A stretch of 64,000 nt of DNA from Macrosoma leucophasiata. Lineage: Eukaryota; Arthropoda; Insecta; Lepidoptera; Hedylidae. Below, one piece after another: positions 10,861-22,599 of this stretch. Location: the NCBI GenBank assembly GCA_036365455.1, contig JAWQUS010000016.1:19941001-20005000 (forward strand). Direction: 5' to 3'. Numbering within the stretch: the stretch's first letter is position 1; each line of letters begins with the position of its first letter. The notes beneath the pieces were generated by a model. That model did not search any database. It saw only the letters and a list, made by a program, of their open reading frames with translations, and was not told the DNA's origin. Both the position numbers and the translations under genes were made by a program.

Positions 10861-11283
10861 TTGGAGTTTTGGCGGGAACCTTGAAAGAGGCGTATGGTGC
10901 TCTTATTTTATTTCATTTACTTGGTGTATTTATAAGTTATATTGAATAAAATTGGTGGCATTTTGTTTGATATAGGTTTATTACAGTGCCCGTGTATAGT
11001 GAAATAGAATAACAGTGCGAAAACACGACTTTTCAGGTTGCCTCCAAAACTTCATTGTAAATGTTCTGGTAAAGTAGCCATCGCTTTACTCGAATAACTT
11101 GACTGTAACTCACTTGACTGACATATTATACTTCATAACTTATTTATTTGATACTTACATATTATACTTGATGACTATAATAAACTAACTTTTACACTGC
11201 TTAAATAAATACGATATATCGTTTTACTTGACACTGGCAATATGTGTAATAGCGATGCCATAAAACCAAAAAAAAAAAAAAAG
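10861..11283 (+). repeat. Retroposon family C, poly(A) tailed
   Basis: A 420-bp unit runs from TTTTGGCGGGAACCTTGAAA to CGATGCCATAAAACC plus 14 A. An inverted copy lies at 55603-56012 with the same ends. No protein frame was seen; it may be the 3' UTR of a LINE. Confidence 0.7.
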
Positions 11284-11492
11284 TGGTTTCAAGGACAATA
11301 TTATTTAATTTTCCTCTACTTTTTGGAATAACAATAAAAAAAGAAAATCAACATTCCGAACGATGTCTCATATCGAGTTATTTAAATATGCATAACTCGA
11401 ATGTTTTATTGTTCCACGCATCTGGACAGTGCCCGGTACGTATCTATATTCGGTCGGTGTTATTAATAACGCACTATAAATATTTATTATGC

Positions 11493-12110
11493 ACGTTACA
11501 AGTGAATATGAAGTCGTTATTTTCATACGAATCGGTTTTGCATGCACGATTGGATGGTGTTATGCAATATGAGAGTTAATGCTGTAGTCTGCAGTCAGTT
11601 TGTTCTGTAGTTATTAGCTAGCGCGGGGACGTGACGACCCCACTGCCCCAAGTAGCCTAGTGGTAGCAGGTCACTGCTACTACGCTGGAGGTCCTGGGTT
11701 CGATTCCCGGGGGCTATCAGAGATAACGGTTTAAAATCCTTTATCTCTGGTTCTATTGGGATTTTTCCATTTTCTGGAAGTTTCCCAGTACCTCGGAGTT
11801 TGGTAATGTGCTCAGAGATGGCAACAGGCTCACCAACTGTTACATGGGGCAAAAACGTAACCAGCGAATCGTAGGTGTTTGCATATATTCTTGAATGCTG
11901 CCTTTACCTCTACCTATCCCTTCGGGGAATAAAGGCGTGAAGTTACGTACGTACAAGTTAATATGAAGTCGTTATTTTCATACGAATCGGTTTTGCATGC
12001 ACGATTGGATGGTGTTATGCAATAGGAGAGTTAATACTGCAGCCTGAATCAGTATTTCTGTAGTTATTAGCTAGCGCGGGGACGTGATGCCCCTACTGTC
12101 CCCTAGTGGT
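11493..12110. repeat. Tandem duplication with 455-bp period; SINE1 in the unit
   Basis: ATATGAAGTCGTTATTTTCA and the following 140 bp (to TTAGCTAGCGCGGGGACGTG) occur at about 11506 and again at about 11961. The first unit continues into a SINE1 at 11644-11946; the second stops just after the SINE1 head motif CTAGTGGTAG. Confidence 0.8.
11644..11946 (+). repeat. SINE1 copy inside the tandem duplication
   Basis: It has the tRNA-like head (AGTAGCCTAGTGGTAGCAGG, GGGTTCGATTCCC), the family body and the tail GGCGTGAAGTTACG. Confidence 0.85.
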
Positions 12111-12164
12111 AGATTTTTCTTCTACTGGAAGAGAAATCTTCCACTAGTGCAGTCAGTCAACTGA

Positions 12165-12545
12165 ACGCCCACGACAGTGTTGTACTGACGCACAGGAAGG
12201 GGTGAATATGAACTGTTCGATCTGGTGCCATCGTCTACATTCCTACATCGCATCGTCCGCCGAATAGAGAAGTTCCACCCGCACAGATTGTACACTTGGA
12301 AATGCTCAACGGTCCGATTCGCGCGTTCATTCCTGCCCAGAACGTGCAAATTGTTGAACGAACTTCCCTCTGAGGTGTTCTCCCGGCACTACAATATGGG
12401 GTTCTTCAAAACTGGCGTCTAAATAGTCCTTCAGGGCAGGCAGCGCGTTGGCAACTCTCCTGGTGTAACAAATGTTCATAGGCTACGGTAACCGCTTTCC
12501 ATCAGGTGGCCCATCAGCTTGTCTGTCAATCCTTTGACATACAAA
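12165..12545 (+). pseudogene. LINE ORF2 C-terminus and 3' UTR, relic
   Basis: The frame at 12225-12422 reads HRIVRRIEKFHPHRLYTW, RSFLPRTCKLLNELPSEVF and GFFKTGV before the stop. Jockey-group ORF2 proteins typically end in this way (SF-PRT--LWN-LP-EVFP). A 120-bp 3' UTR with ATCAGGTGGCCCATCAG and a short A-rich end follows. Confidence 0.75.
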
Positions 12546-12589
12546 CAAAAAAATTACGCCATAATCGCCACGCTTGGCAAGGTGTATTG

Positions 12590-12765
12590 TCGACCGCAGT
12601 AGTTTATCGCGGGACGCTGCTGCCCATCCCGCGTTGTTATATTTACTACCGCCCTATTGGAATGGTTTGACCGCTATTGTTCGGACGACTGACTGCACTA
12701 GTCGAAGAATTCACATCCACTATAGGGCGATAGGGTCGTTACGTCCCGATGGCTCATTAGTACAG
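12590..12765. repeat. Repeat E, shared with 42690-42850
   Basis: Shared pieces in the same orientation: TTTATCGCG(G/A)GA(C/T)GCTGCTG, CTACCGCC, GACTGCACTAGT and GTC-C-TCCCGA. Type unknown; 12766-12830 adds CCGCCCCGGCTTCGCGCGGG, also seen at 41885. Confidence 0.55.
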
Positions 12766-12873
12766 GGTATATTAGAATTACTAGCGGCCCGCCCCGGCTT
12801 CGCGCGGGTGCAATGTTACCTACCTCCTCTCCTATTCATCTAAGCCTAAAGCCTTCCTCGAGAAATGGGCTAT

Positions 12874-12994
12874 AATAATAATAATGGCAACCTATTATAC
12901 GCCCCACCGCTGGGCACGAGTCTCTCCCCTTTTTGGGGGGAGGCCTGGTGCTTACTCCACCACGCTGCTCCAATGCGGATTGGTGGAGATGGGA
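12874..12994 (-). repeat. 5S-headed SINE, tail fragment
   Basis: It starts with AATAATAATGGCAACC, then CACCGCTGGGCACGAGTCTC and CTCCACCACGCTGCTCCAAT. The 5S-like head is absent. Confidence 0.75.
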
Positions 12995-13009
12995 TAAATG
13001 GGCTAACCA

Positions 13010-13630
13010 ACACTGAAATATTTTTTCTAATCTGACCAGTAGTTCATGAGATTATCGCGTTCAAGCAAACAAACAAAGAGACTCTTCAGCTATATAATAT
13101 TAGCACAGTCTAAAGAAAACGAACGTGTTAATTACCTACAGTCATCCAACGAACGTGTAATGTCAGAGCAATCGTGTGGGGTCGTGAGACGCGCGGGACG
13201 GAGGGGGCGGTACCAAGTAGACCATACAAAAACTGTCATCTACTTGGGTCTTAGCGTTAAGGGGTGCGAGATTTAAAATTTCTTTTACTAAGTTTTTGGA
13301 AAAATGATATTGAATAATTTGATGTCAACTTTACTGTTAATATTCTATTCTAATTTTCATTTATTAATAATGTCTGTTATATTTTACACTTTATGTACAT
13401 ACTTACTTCACAAAACGATTTTTTTTTAAAGAAAACTCTAAATATATTTTTTTGTTTGTATGTATTTAATATTCGGATTATATTGGACGGAGTGAGAAGG
13501 TATGGATGAATATTAGGATCGGTACATTATAATTGTTAGAATTCTGGCGTACTGATAGACCGCCCAACTGGAATACTGGTAGATTGATGATAGACCGGTA
13601 AATTGTTGATAGGTTGAGATATATATAGTT
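13010..13630. other. RhoGDI intron, AT-rich, nothing recognised
   Basis: No exon and no convincing repeat; open frames are short and lack similarity to known proteins. Confidence 0.55.
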
Positions 13631-13635
13631 TGATA

Positions 13636-13808
13636 GATTTTTCTATTTTCTAGAGGCTTCCCAGTACCTCAAAGTTTGGTAAAGTGCCCGGAGATATCAA
13701 CAGGCTCGCCGCGTGTTACATGGGCCAAAACGTGACCGGCGAATCGAGGATGTATGCATGAATTCGATTTACCTCTCCCTGCTCCTTAGGGGATTACAAG
13801 CGTCATGT
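13636..13808 (+). repeat. SINE1, 5'-truncated
   Basis: Body and tail only (TTTCTATTTTCTAGAGGCTT, ACATGGGCCAAAACGTGACC). Confidence 0.75.
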
Positions 13809-14009
13809 TCTTAGGATTTTTATATATGTTCAACGTAAACTGACGCGTTACAAACAACGTAAATAAAAACCAAAAACGTGACAACCTTAATGAATTTGCG
13901 TTTTTATGGGTGAAGGCGGCATAGTGCAAAACTTCAAAGGCGTTAAACTACTGTATGTACTAGTATATATTATGGCATATCCCTCTTATGAGGAGGCTTT
14001 GGTCAGAGA

Positions 14010-14203
14010 ATATGTAATAATACTACGTAAACTACGTATAGAACATTTCGACGTCCTGTCCGATTTCCCCGCCTCACCCAACCTCCTCCCCCCTTATGGG
14101 AGACGTTTGGTATTCTCTACGTGCTACGCACGCAGGTGCACGTGTAAATACACGTCACAGTAATAGAGACCAAATGAAGCGTTTGTATGGAATTTTGGAG
14201 GAG
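14010..14203. repeat. Relative of the element nested at 3735, inverted
   Basis: Shares AGAATATGTAATAATACTAC, TTGGTATTCTCTACGTGCTA and GTGTAAATACACGTCAC with 3735-3949 read in reverse. The open frame through it is repeat-derived. Confidence 0.65.
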
Positions 14204-14694
14204 TGTCCGCGGTGTCCTTTGTCTAGCAGTGGATATAATGCGACTGATATAATGAACTGTGGTGGCATTCTTGTCCGTGCTTTCAAAGAGCGATGCGTAT
14301 CTTCCCAATTATTTATTCGAAGCATTACATATACATTATTTTATTTAATATCACGTGCTGTATTTGATCTATTTCGGTCGATCGGCCTCTATCGGGCCGT
14401 CAAGCTGTCTACGCTCTGTCAGGTTGTTGTGATTCCCTCGTTCCATACATTTCATCTGTATCTGTTGATTGTAGACATGTTAAACTTCGCTAAATATTAT
14501 TTCTTTTTGTTTAGGATTCGTCTAAGAATAGGAGAGAATAGATATATTTTTTGTTTATTGCATATCCTAGATCTTTATTTTTCCTTTGTTTATTTATTTA
14601 CAAACATACTGGTGATAGAGTTCCAGTGTAGGAGCTCGAAGGCGAAGGCACCACTTTCTTTTCCTTCATTAAATCAAAATAATCGTTGAGTTGC

Positions 14695-14847
14695 CCAAAT
14701 ATATGTATGTACGTATCTTCATTCATCAAAGTGTGAAGCGCCAGGTATCCCAGACCTTATACACCTCCTTTGCTTCTCCTACATTCATCATTCTCTTCGT
14801 ACATGCATGCCGATTCCGAAGACTTTTGACCACACCGTCAAATATTA
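14695..14847 (-). repeat. RTE-like LINE 3' tail, diverged
   Basis: Matches the reverse of the LINE tail at 26222-26582 (TGTATGTACGTATCTTCA, CATTCATCATTCTCTTCGTA, GCCGATTCCGAAGACTTTTG). Confidence 0.65.
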
Positions 14848-14922
14848 TTCATAATTCCCCCCGCCTTACAAACAAACCGCAAGCACCTCGAAATCATGTA
14901 ATTTCATTCCCATTCATTTCAG

Positions 14923-15122
14923 TGGACAAAATGACCCACATGGTCGGATCGTACCCGCCGAAGACCGAGATCCAGTCTTACACGACACCACCCGAAGACG
15001 CGCCATCGGGCTTGCTCGCACGCGGCTCCTACACCGTCAACAGCCTGTTCACTGACGACGATAAGAACGTACACCTGCAGTGGGAGTGGAGCTTCGAGAT
15101 CAAGAAGGATTGGAAGGATTAG
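14923..15122 (+). CDS. RhoGDI: RhoGDI, last coding exon
   Basis: The exon starts after CATTTCAG, completes a split valine codon and ends at TAG (15120-15122). It encodes DKMTHMVGSYPPK, then LLARGSYTVNSLFTDDDK and WEWSFEIKKDWKD at the stop. The last motif is the almost invariant C-terminus of RhoGDI. The three exons in this window give about 140 residues, the C-terminal two thirds of a protein that is usually about 200 residues long. Introns of 6.9 kb and 5.6 kb separate them and hold only repeats. The gene points toward the minus-strand mwh-like gene. Confidence 0.95.
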
Positions 15123-18100
15123 GGCGGCTTGGCTCGGACGTGGCAACGTCGATTGGCAATGGCTGGACTCAGGCTAGTATTCTTTGCCGATGTTTAAAGT
15201 TTAACTTGATTGATTCGACATTTTAGATTTGGTTCGATCTCTTAAATCAGTATTATGGCATATTTCATGTTTTATCAGAATTCGGGCCAATTTCACCGTC
15301 GTAATAAAAGACGTTTTACGTTCTCAAACGAGTTTAATAACACTATTTGGATTTCACCGTCGAAAATTGTTGATGTAATTTTAAGCTAAACAACGTTTTA
15401 TTAAAGTTAGTTCTCAGAGCAAACGGCGAAATCCGCCCTAAGTTTTTTCAATCGATTTGATATCAAACTCTTTTTAATACAATAAATATCAAGAGCCAGT
15501 ATTCGACTGTGGTATATCACGGCATATCCTGCCGGTCATAACTCACCGAGTGCTTCTTCGATCACCAGAATTGTCAGAATTACCTGAAAGTTGCCACATT
15601 ATAAAGATAAGACATTTGAAATTAAGTTCCAAAACTATAAATACAGGTTTGCTCATGCTGAAATGCTCACGTTATTGAGTGCACGATGCATTATATTCGT
15701 TTTAAATAAAATAAGTTATGTACGCCAAAATATGTGTTACTCACTTTAAGATTGAATTTGGAAAACGTTTCCATAATAATGTACTAAAAATAAATGTCGA
15801 ATCGATGAAAGTCGACAAAGAACTCATTTGCCGACTAAGAACCCGTGTGGATACAACTCGGTAACCGGGTTCTTCGTCTACTCGGTCGTTGCCGTAAATC
15901 GATTTTGCGAACGCATTACAAATCCGGTGTCGTGTCGATAGTGGTTGACTGGTGAGAATATAGATTTAAGTCATTTAACTATCACTGATTTAAAACAAAA
16001 ATCCGAATACATTGACATTTATTCGCACATAGCTTACGCGTTCTAGACCCATTCATTACCCCATTACCATTGTAAATAATGTAAAAGTCTGAAAACAATA
16101 TTCTAATAAAATAATCTTAGATCATTTTACTATTCATATAAAGAAAATAAATTTAATAAAGCAATAGTATTTTTATAATCACAATGTATTAGAAAAAGAA
16201 AACAAAGTTTATCAAATGTATAAAAAATAATAATTTAGTACCGTATTGTATAACATTTTTATTCGTTTCTTATTACGGTTCAATGTTAATTATAATAAGA
16301 TACCTACATAATTAAGTGTAAATGGTGATATGATATCATTTCACACTACATGAATATTTTAGAAGTGTTTATTATCATAATTTTAATTGTAATATAAACT
16401 ACAAAACTACTACTGCAAGTTATTTCAATAAGCAAATAAAAATACATGTGTTGTGTAATAAAATTATCATATTGTTAGCAGATATTTATAAGTTTGTAAT
16501 TCCGTTGATGACTGTATGGACATAATTGTAATATATTCCAATTGATTTTTGTCATATTTATGAAGTCTGAATGTACAGTAACAAGACATATTACACATCG
16601 GCCTTATGAGAGAGACTTTGGATAATTTCGGTTCTGTAGAGCGATATCTCTTTCCCATACAAACTATTTGACGTTTATCGACAATTTTAATCAAGTTTTG
16701 ACTAATACCGGACTAAGTACTTACGTAGGTGCAAACTTGCCGATTTTCTCTTTCCTAAGTTTCTATTGGCCGAACACTCAAACGTCACTCATAAATAACC
16801 CTCAAATGTGCGCTATCTCTATCGTTTGATCGTGTTTTTATTAAGACAGAAGACTTTTAAGTCCCACTTAGATTTAAGTGACGTTTGAGTATTTGGCCGT
16901 ATGTGTAATATTTCTTGATGGTTACTGTAACAATCATTTACTAGTCGTTTTGTGGTCTATTTTTAAACCAGTTTTATGAAATTAAATTATAATTTTATTA
17001 GACATGGCAACACCTTACAGTGCGTCAGTCATACTGCGTCGACACTATGCGTTACACCAGCATTCCTGTTAAAGCATTTGAGCCAAGCTGCGTATGAGTG
17101 TATCGATTAAGACTATGGAGTCAATACAACAAGCATTTCGCATTTGTTTCAATTAAAACGCGGGCAGATGGACTAGTAAGCGTTAATGACGTCACTATTA
17201 TAATTTGAACAGGAACGCGGCTAAGTCGTGAATTAATACCTATATTTCATTGAGCTCTGTCTTCCCCGCGTGTAATGTATTGATACCGGTACGCCATAAT
17301 TTTTATAACATATTAGTTTAACATAAGTGTAAATTGGTGCAACAATAAAGAAATCTATTTTTAATACAAGTAGCTTCTAGTATACAGTGCCAGTTGCGCG
17401 AGGGCAATAATGAAAGTATTATTGTAACGTATGGATTTTCTTAATTAGTTAAAATTAGAATAGCATCGAAAGTACAGAACCTTCTGGCAGAATACTCAGA
17501 CGGTCATTGTATTGCATTTTGAAAAAGTATATAGGCTGAATAAATTTATCGCTTTAGCGTATTTGGGGAGTGGAAAAAGAACGAGGTGCTTCAGTGTCAC
17601 AACACTGGTGCTCTTCAACCGAATATGACACGAGTTGTTGACCGTATCTGTTTAGGTCATTGCCTTTTACTAAATGAAAAAAAAAAACTAAACCTCAACC
17701 ATTGTTGTTTGGTTTTGTTGTAAGAACTCGTGTATCGACATTCTGAGCAAAGAGTTGCATTTTTTTTTAACATAAAAAAGAACTTTTATGTACTATACGG
17801 GCAATGGCAAATAACGTGTGTATATTCGGTGATTATCATAAGGCTTCCCTTTTATATTAGAAATATTCGTTTTTTGAATACATTTTCTAAATTCTTATAA
17901 TCTAGATGCATAGCCAATAAGAGAGGTTCCTGCGCATCGCTCTGATTGGTTGTCGGTCTAACAAAAGATACTTTAGTGAATATCTTACCTTAAAAATATT
18001 GTATTACAATTAGTATCCATTACAATGGGGCGTTTTAACAATTACGGGCTACAAAGCATACACAAAGCTCCTAGTCTATATTATTTGTTTGTAGTGGACG

Positions 18101-18240
18101 AAAACTGTTCCGTGCTATATTTTTTATGATTTTTTTTAATTTGTTACACCAGTAATTGAATTTTTATTTCAAATAGATGTGTAAAATTTTATGCAATGTA
18201 ATAGTTTGGCCAAAAATAAAGCTTATTTATTCAATGGCGA
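15123..18240 (+). other. 3' region of RhoGDI, probable long 3' UTR or intergenic
   Basis: AT-rich and poorer in repeats than the rest of the window. AATAAA signals follow the stop at about 15302, 15480 and 15706, and one stands at about 18217 (AAAAATAAAGCTTATTTATT). I cannot tell which is used. One MITE lies at 16576-16927. Confidence 0.5.
16576..16927. mobile_element. TA-CAGT MITE, diverged large member
   Basis: TA|CAGTAACAAGACATATTACA on the left and TGTAATATTTCTTGATGGTT-ACTG|TA on the right. The inside has GTAGAGCGATATCTCTTTC and ACTAATACCGGACTAAG, linking it to the copies at 33801 and 56571. Confidence 0.75.
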
Positions 18241-18424
18241 ATGTTTTAATAGTTTTTTTTTGTTAAATCCAAACCTCACATACCTGTCATCCATCACTTA
18301 TATCTAAGATTCCAGGGCTGCCAGATCTTAATTATTTTTTAGTACGGCTTAATTTAGATTTTAGATTTTATGGAATAGACATCTATAATGTGTTTGAGTG
18401 CATACTCACTTGGCTAGGTGGCTC

Positions 18425-18687
18425 GTTCACAGTTAGCAGGTAGAAAAGGTAGAAGAAAATATACTATCTATCTGCCGCTGAATGGTCGTTAGTCTTCAGC
18501 ACTGTCGTGTTCCGGTTAGATGGTAATGTATGACTCCGTAATAACTATCACAGACAACAACTAAGGTATCAGGGGTAACAACGCATCTGCATTTTGACCT
18601 CTGGTCTTTATGTGGGTGTCCATAGGTTGCAGTCATCACTTAACATCAATGTGAACTGCATGCTTGTTTGCCGTTTCATCTCAGAAT
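18425..18687 (+). repeat. SINE-A, old copy
   Basis: GTTCCGGTTAGATGGTAATG, ACGCATCTGCATTTTGACCT, CAGTCATCACTTAACATCAA and GCATGCTTGTTTGCC; no clear poly(A). Confidence 0.75.
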
Positions 18688-18689
18688 GT

Positions 18690-19203
18690 CAACTTCGCAA
18701 AATGCCAACCGCTCGCAAAAAGACAACTTCTCAAAATTGTTTGCCACCCTCATTACATAAAAAAGCAATTAAATTTTAGGTAATTAGGTACTTGCTTTTA
18801 AGTTTCTTTAATAATAAAAGATTAAAACACATGAAAGATCATTAATATTATTTTTAATTAATCAAAGAATACCAATAGTTTACGCTTAGAAAGTATATGT
18901 ACAGTTAGAAGACAATAGGCAAAACTGCAAATTTAAATACATTATCCTTCTGTTGGGTCTCATCTGAAGTATAAACCGGATTAGAAACAACCGGGATACG
19001 ACCCAAAACAAGTATAACAGAAAAAGAAAAAATGGGATCTTAAGCTAATTTTGCTTACACACAAAATTACCAAGATTCTATCATTGGAACTTTAAAGTAA
19101 TTAAATAAAATTAAACCTAAATGAATATAATATTGCACTAGTCGTAATTTAGGTACAAATTCTTAAATTAGTCGATGGTATTGATTACGTTTCGAACAGT
19201 ACA
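18690..19203 (-). other. 3' region of the mwh-like gene
   Basis: AT-rich, no repeat seen. It should hold the 3' UTR of the minus-strand gene; I see no canonical AATAAA on that strand, only ATTAAA at about 18807 and 18853. Confidence 0.4.
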
Positions 19204-20603
19204 TCAATAAAGACCTGAAGGCATATCTGTGACCTTGTGGATAAAGTTACCAGTTCCTACAGGAGACATTGCTCTTTTGATGTCTCCATAGCTGTGGGTC
19301 CCGTTCATGACCAAACTAGTCATACTAGCCGGGGCGTCTCTTAAAATGTGATTACCGGAATAAAAACCAGCGTTGTTATGAACTCTTGTCATTATGAAGG
19401 TGTTGTTGAATGAATTATCGAAGGATCCAGAGCTTAATTTTGGATGAGTCAAGAATTTATCTGCCTTCATATCATCTTTGACCTTGCTTGATGCTTTAGA
19501 GTTGTATGTCTGTATCCTACTATTAGATCTTGTCAAAGGAATCAAAGGAGACTCGTTGCCAGCGTCGCTGTTAGTCCGAGAACAAGACCTCTGTCGCCTC
19601 TCGTAAGCCCAAGGTTTCTTCGGTTCTTCTGTGACTACTATATCCACCATGGAGTTAAGTCCTTCGTCGATCCTATCCAAGCTTTTCGTCAGTTTCTTTG
19701 ACTCAATAAGACTGACAATTTCATCAACGCGACTGCATTTAGAACTTGATCTTTGTAAAGGCATGGTTCCAACTAGAGAATTGTGTGATTCTGTGTAAAA
19801 CATACTGTCGATGTATTCTCTTTGCCGTGATCCTTTCTCTGACGTTTGGAATGATTCGCTTCGTTTTACGGATCTTTTACTCTCTTCTTTAGATCGAGTT
19901 CTAGAACGTTTCCCTCTATCTTCCTCCGGTTTGTAGCCTCGGCTTTCGTTGTAATCGATACTTGATGGTTTTTTAACGTTATTCAAACATCGAGACGCAC
20001 TTAACAAGGAATCAGAACCCTCATCGCTAGAGTAGTAATTCTCTTCAAAAATATCTGGCTTACTATACATCAGACCTTGGTCTACCGGTGGGGAAAATAA
20101 GTGGATAAGGCTCTTAGCCTTCCTAGGTGGATGCGGCAAAATCTTCGTGGGAACTATCTCAGCCTCTTCTTCGTCATTATCATCCAAATACTCTGTGCTA
20201 CTTGTTATTTGAATACTGTGTCGTGTGCTTGTAATAGAGTCTTCCTTTTCAAGTAATCTATGTTTTTCTAGGGCATTTGATACATTGATTTCTGAACCAT
20301 TACATCTAGCTTTATCGTCGTATGATCTGTCTTTGTATTGCTCAGATTCAGCGTGATTGACTATGTTTCTAAGTTCTTGTATTACCTCGTCGATCGTTGT
20401 TTCGTCTTCGTCGTCGGATTTCTTGTGGTCCTTTTTAGTGTTCTCCAGTTTTTTGTGCATTCGTTTGTTTCTCATTAAGTCATAAGTTTCGTTTTTTATA
20501 TTGAAGACCTCGTAGACCATTGATTCTCTCTGTGGATCTCCTTCTGGACTCAGTGATCTTTCCGACGAACTTATACCTTCGTCTTCTGGTGGTGATGATT
20601 CTC
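19204..20603 (-). CDS. mwh: GBD/FH3 protein, last exon: disordered Ser/Arg-rich tail (probable multiple wing hairs)
   Basis: This 1400-bp exon starts after the acceptor TTCCAG and ends at a TAG stop (19204-19206). It adds residues 396-861, more than half the protein. The segment is predicted disordered: acidic stretches (DDEDETTIDE), an Arg/Ser-Lys cluster (RTRSKEESKRSVKRSES) and a conserved-looking end (HILRDAPASMTSLVMNG, SPVGTGNFIHKVTDMPSGLY). There is no proline-rich FH1 and no FH2, so this is not an actin-nucleating formin. Together with the upstream GBD/FH3 region this matches the domain plan and size of Drosophila multiple wing hairs (about 840 aa), which restrains actin prehair growth downstream of planar polarity. 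Orthology is inferred from domain plan, not from alignment. Confidence 0.75.
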
Positions 20604-21082
20604 CTGGAATACGGATAAATATTCAATAAAATACTTGTTGAAAGGGATTTTTTATTGTTGTGATATATAATTTTATCTTTCTAGGTTCTATGTTTCGATT
20701 GACCAAAATGACATATTGATTTAAACGATAGTTTTTAAAAAATAAAGCAGTCCCCGTCGATGGTGCGTGAGAGGTAACTAAAGTATATTTTACAAATGGA
20801 ATCATGATTGTTCGTATTACGACCGCTTGATTCGAGGGCTAAAGTGGAAATGGTACCACGGCATTATTCGTGGTCGGTCGGTGTATTGGTTCATTTGATA
20901 CTAATCCATCACCTTCCGATTAATTAATAAAAACGCTTACATTCAAAGCCCTACGCTAGGACGCTGTCTTTTTACAACACCATCACCCAAATTCGAAATA
21001 AATATCTGTAGGCCATTTGTATACTAAAAAGGCATATTTGGTTATATGCCTTTGGTTATGGCCTTTTAAGCGTAATATAGTA

Positions 21083-21286
21083 TTTTATCTCTGGTTCTAT
21101 TAGGATTTTTCCATTTAATGGAAATTTCCTAACCTTACCTCGAAGTTTGGTAATGTGCCCGGAGATGTCAACAGGCTCGCCACATGGGCCAAAACGTAAC
21201 CGGCGAATCGTGGGTGTTTGCATGTATGCTTGAATGCTTGCATTTACATCTGCCTACCCCTTCGGGGATTACAGGCGTGAAGTTAC
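21083..21286 (+). repeat. SINE1, 5'-truncated, in mwh-like intron
   Basis: TTTATCTCTGGTTCTATTAG through GGCGTGAAGTTACG; tRNA head missing. Confidence 0.8.
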
Positions 21287-21467
21287 GAAGCGTAATATAA
21301 CTCTTTTCATTGTAATAATATTTAAAAAATGGTGCAGTTGTTCCCTTTAAGCTCTGTTAATTTTGTGGCTAAAAATCCGGCAGATAGACCTATTGTTTCT
21401 GATTCCGAATATGTATATAACTCAATTTCATTAAAATTGTTAGTTGATTATTCGGTAGCATGGCAGA

Positions 21468-21521
21468 TTTGCACCGGTGCCGGGGTCGAATCCGTGACTC
21501 TCGAATCAAGTGGTCATCTGG
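21468..21521 (-). repeat. SINE2 head scrap
   Basis: TTGCACCGGTGCCGGGGTCGA and TCAAGTGGTCATCTGG correspond to the reversed SINE2 head. Diverged. Confidence 0.5.
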
Positions 21522-21610
21522 ACGAATATTGTAAAGTGGCTATCGAAATGAAGTCAACCGAGATACATAATACGCTAACAAATCAGTAAACATTAGCGTT
21601 TGGTATTTAC

Positions 21611-21776
21611 CTCTAGTTTGGTGAGTGGAGTTTTTTTTCTTTATCACAAATGTTTTCTTCCGATTGGTACTGCCACTCTCTGATCGCAGTGTCGACACCT
21701 CTTCCTGCAGCTCGCAGCATTTCTCCTTCAAGCATTTTTCTAAAGACAGCAGGATACCTTTCTCTTCTTGCAGGAT
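21611..21776 (-). CDS. mwh: GBD/FH3 protein, coiled-coil exon 2
   Basis: The exon encodes residues 341-395. It begins [20 protein letters not shown] after the acceptor ATTTCAG and ends [14 protein letters not shown] before GTAAAT, leaving one base for the split glycine of the last exon. The first 35 residues have the heptad spacing of a coiled coil ([13 protein letters not shown]). It is probably a dimerisation segment between the FH3 core and the tail. Confidence 0.8.
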
Positions 21777-21865
21777 CTGAAATTGTGAGAAGTATTTCAA
21801 TTAGCAGATTTTTAGATTAGTTTGTCTTAACATACTTGAAAGATTTACGATTTTTATTTAATATA

Positions 21866-22137
21866 ATGAATGAAGGTGGCAAACAAGTATGCAGTTCACA
21901 TTGATGTTTAGTGATGACTGCAGCCAATAGACACCCACACTAAGACCAGAGTTCAAAATGCAGATGCGTTGCCACCCCTGAGACCTGCGTTGATATGTCT
22001 CTGTGATAAGTTATTACGGGGCCGTAGATTACCATCTAACCGGAACACGATAGCGCTGAACACTACCATTTAGCGGCAGATTGATTAGGTAATGCGGTGG
22101 TGCCTACGCCCTCGAGCTTCACTGGAACTCTACCAGT
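21866..22137 (-). repeat. SINE-A copy
   Basis: ATGCAGTTCACATTGATG, ATGCAGATGCGTTGCCACCC, ACCGGAACACGATAGCGC and CTAGGTAATGCGGTGGTGCC-type motifs in order. Subfamily with CCACCCCTGAGACCT. Confidence 0.8.
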
Positions 22138-22248
22138 TACCATTTATCATCACTATATAGGCTTACAATAAATTTGATAACGTATATACTTATTGCCAAG
22201 ACAAATTTTTAAAAAATCAAGCGCTGGTGCCACTCTTTCATTTTTTAC

Positions 22249-22413
22249 CTTAACTCTCTTCTCAAGCAATTCCAGTTTATGTCTGAGATCGTCCTTCTCT
22301 TTCTGCGCTTCGTGTGCCTTTTCGCTGAGAGTATCGATGTCTATCAGCTGCTTCTCATAGTTGTCTATCTCTTTTGTCACGTGCTCGTTGGTGCTTGGCA
22401 ACTTGGAGACAAT
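22249..22413 (-). CDS. mwh: GBD/FH3 protein, coiled-coil exon 1
   Basis: A 165-bp phase-0 exon encodes residues 286-340, starting IVSKLPSTNEHVTKEIDNYE after TTACAG and ending KLELLEKRVK before GTAAAA. The acidic/basic alternation and leucine spacing (AHEAQKEKDDLRHKLELLEK) indicate a coiled coil directly after the FH3 domain, as in diaphanous-type proteins where the FH3 is followed by a dimerising helix. Confidence 0.85.
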
Positions 22414-22599
22414 CTGTAAATACGAGTATGAACACTTTATTAACCTAAAATATTTTTTAGTTTCTTACTTTAATTGGAGGTGGCTTGAATTTGTAGGTTT
22501 TATCAATGTTAACACAAAAGGAAGATCAGTTTTTTAAATTCTAATAGTTGAAACCTAAGCATGTCGTCTCATGCTTAGGATATAGAAAGAGCAAAATAT

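Noticed and set aside
14096..14689. 197-codon open frame on the + strand
   Set aside because: It starts inside a repeat shared with 3735-3949 and continues into AT-rich sequence with phenylalanine/leucine-rich noise; no domain, and it lies in a RhoGDI intron.
19204..20603. FH2 domain of a formin in the last exon
   Set aside because: No FH2 motifs and no proline-rich FH1 were found; the exon is low-complexity Ser/Arg/Asp/Glu and ends with a stop.
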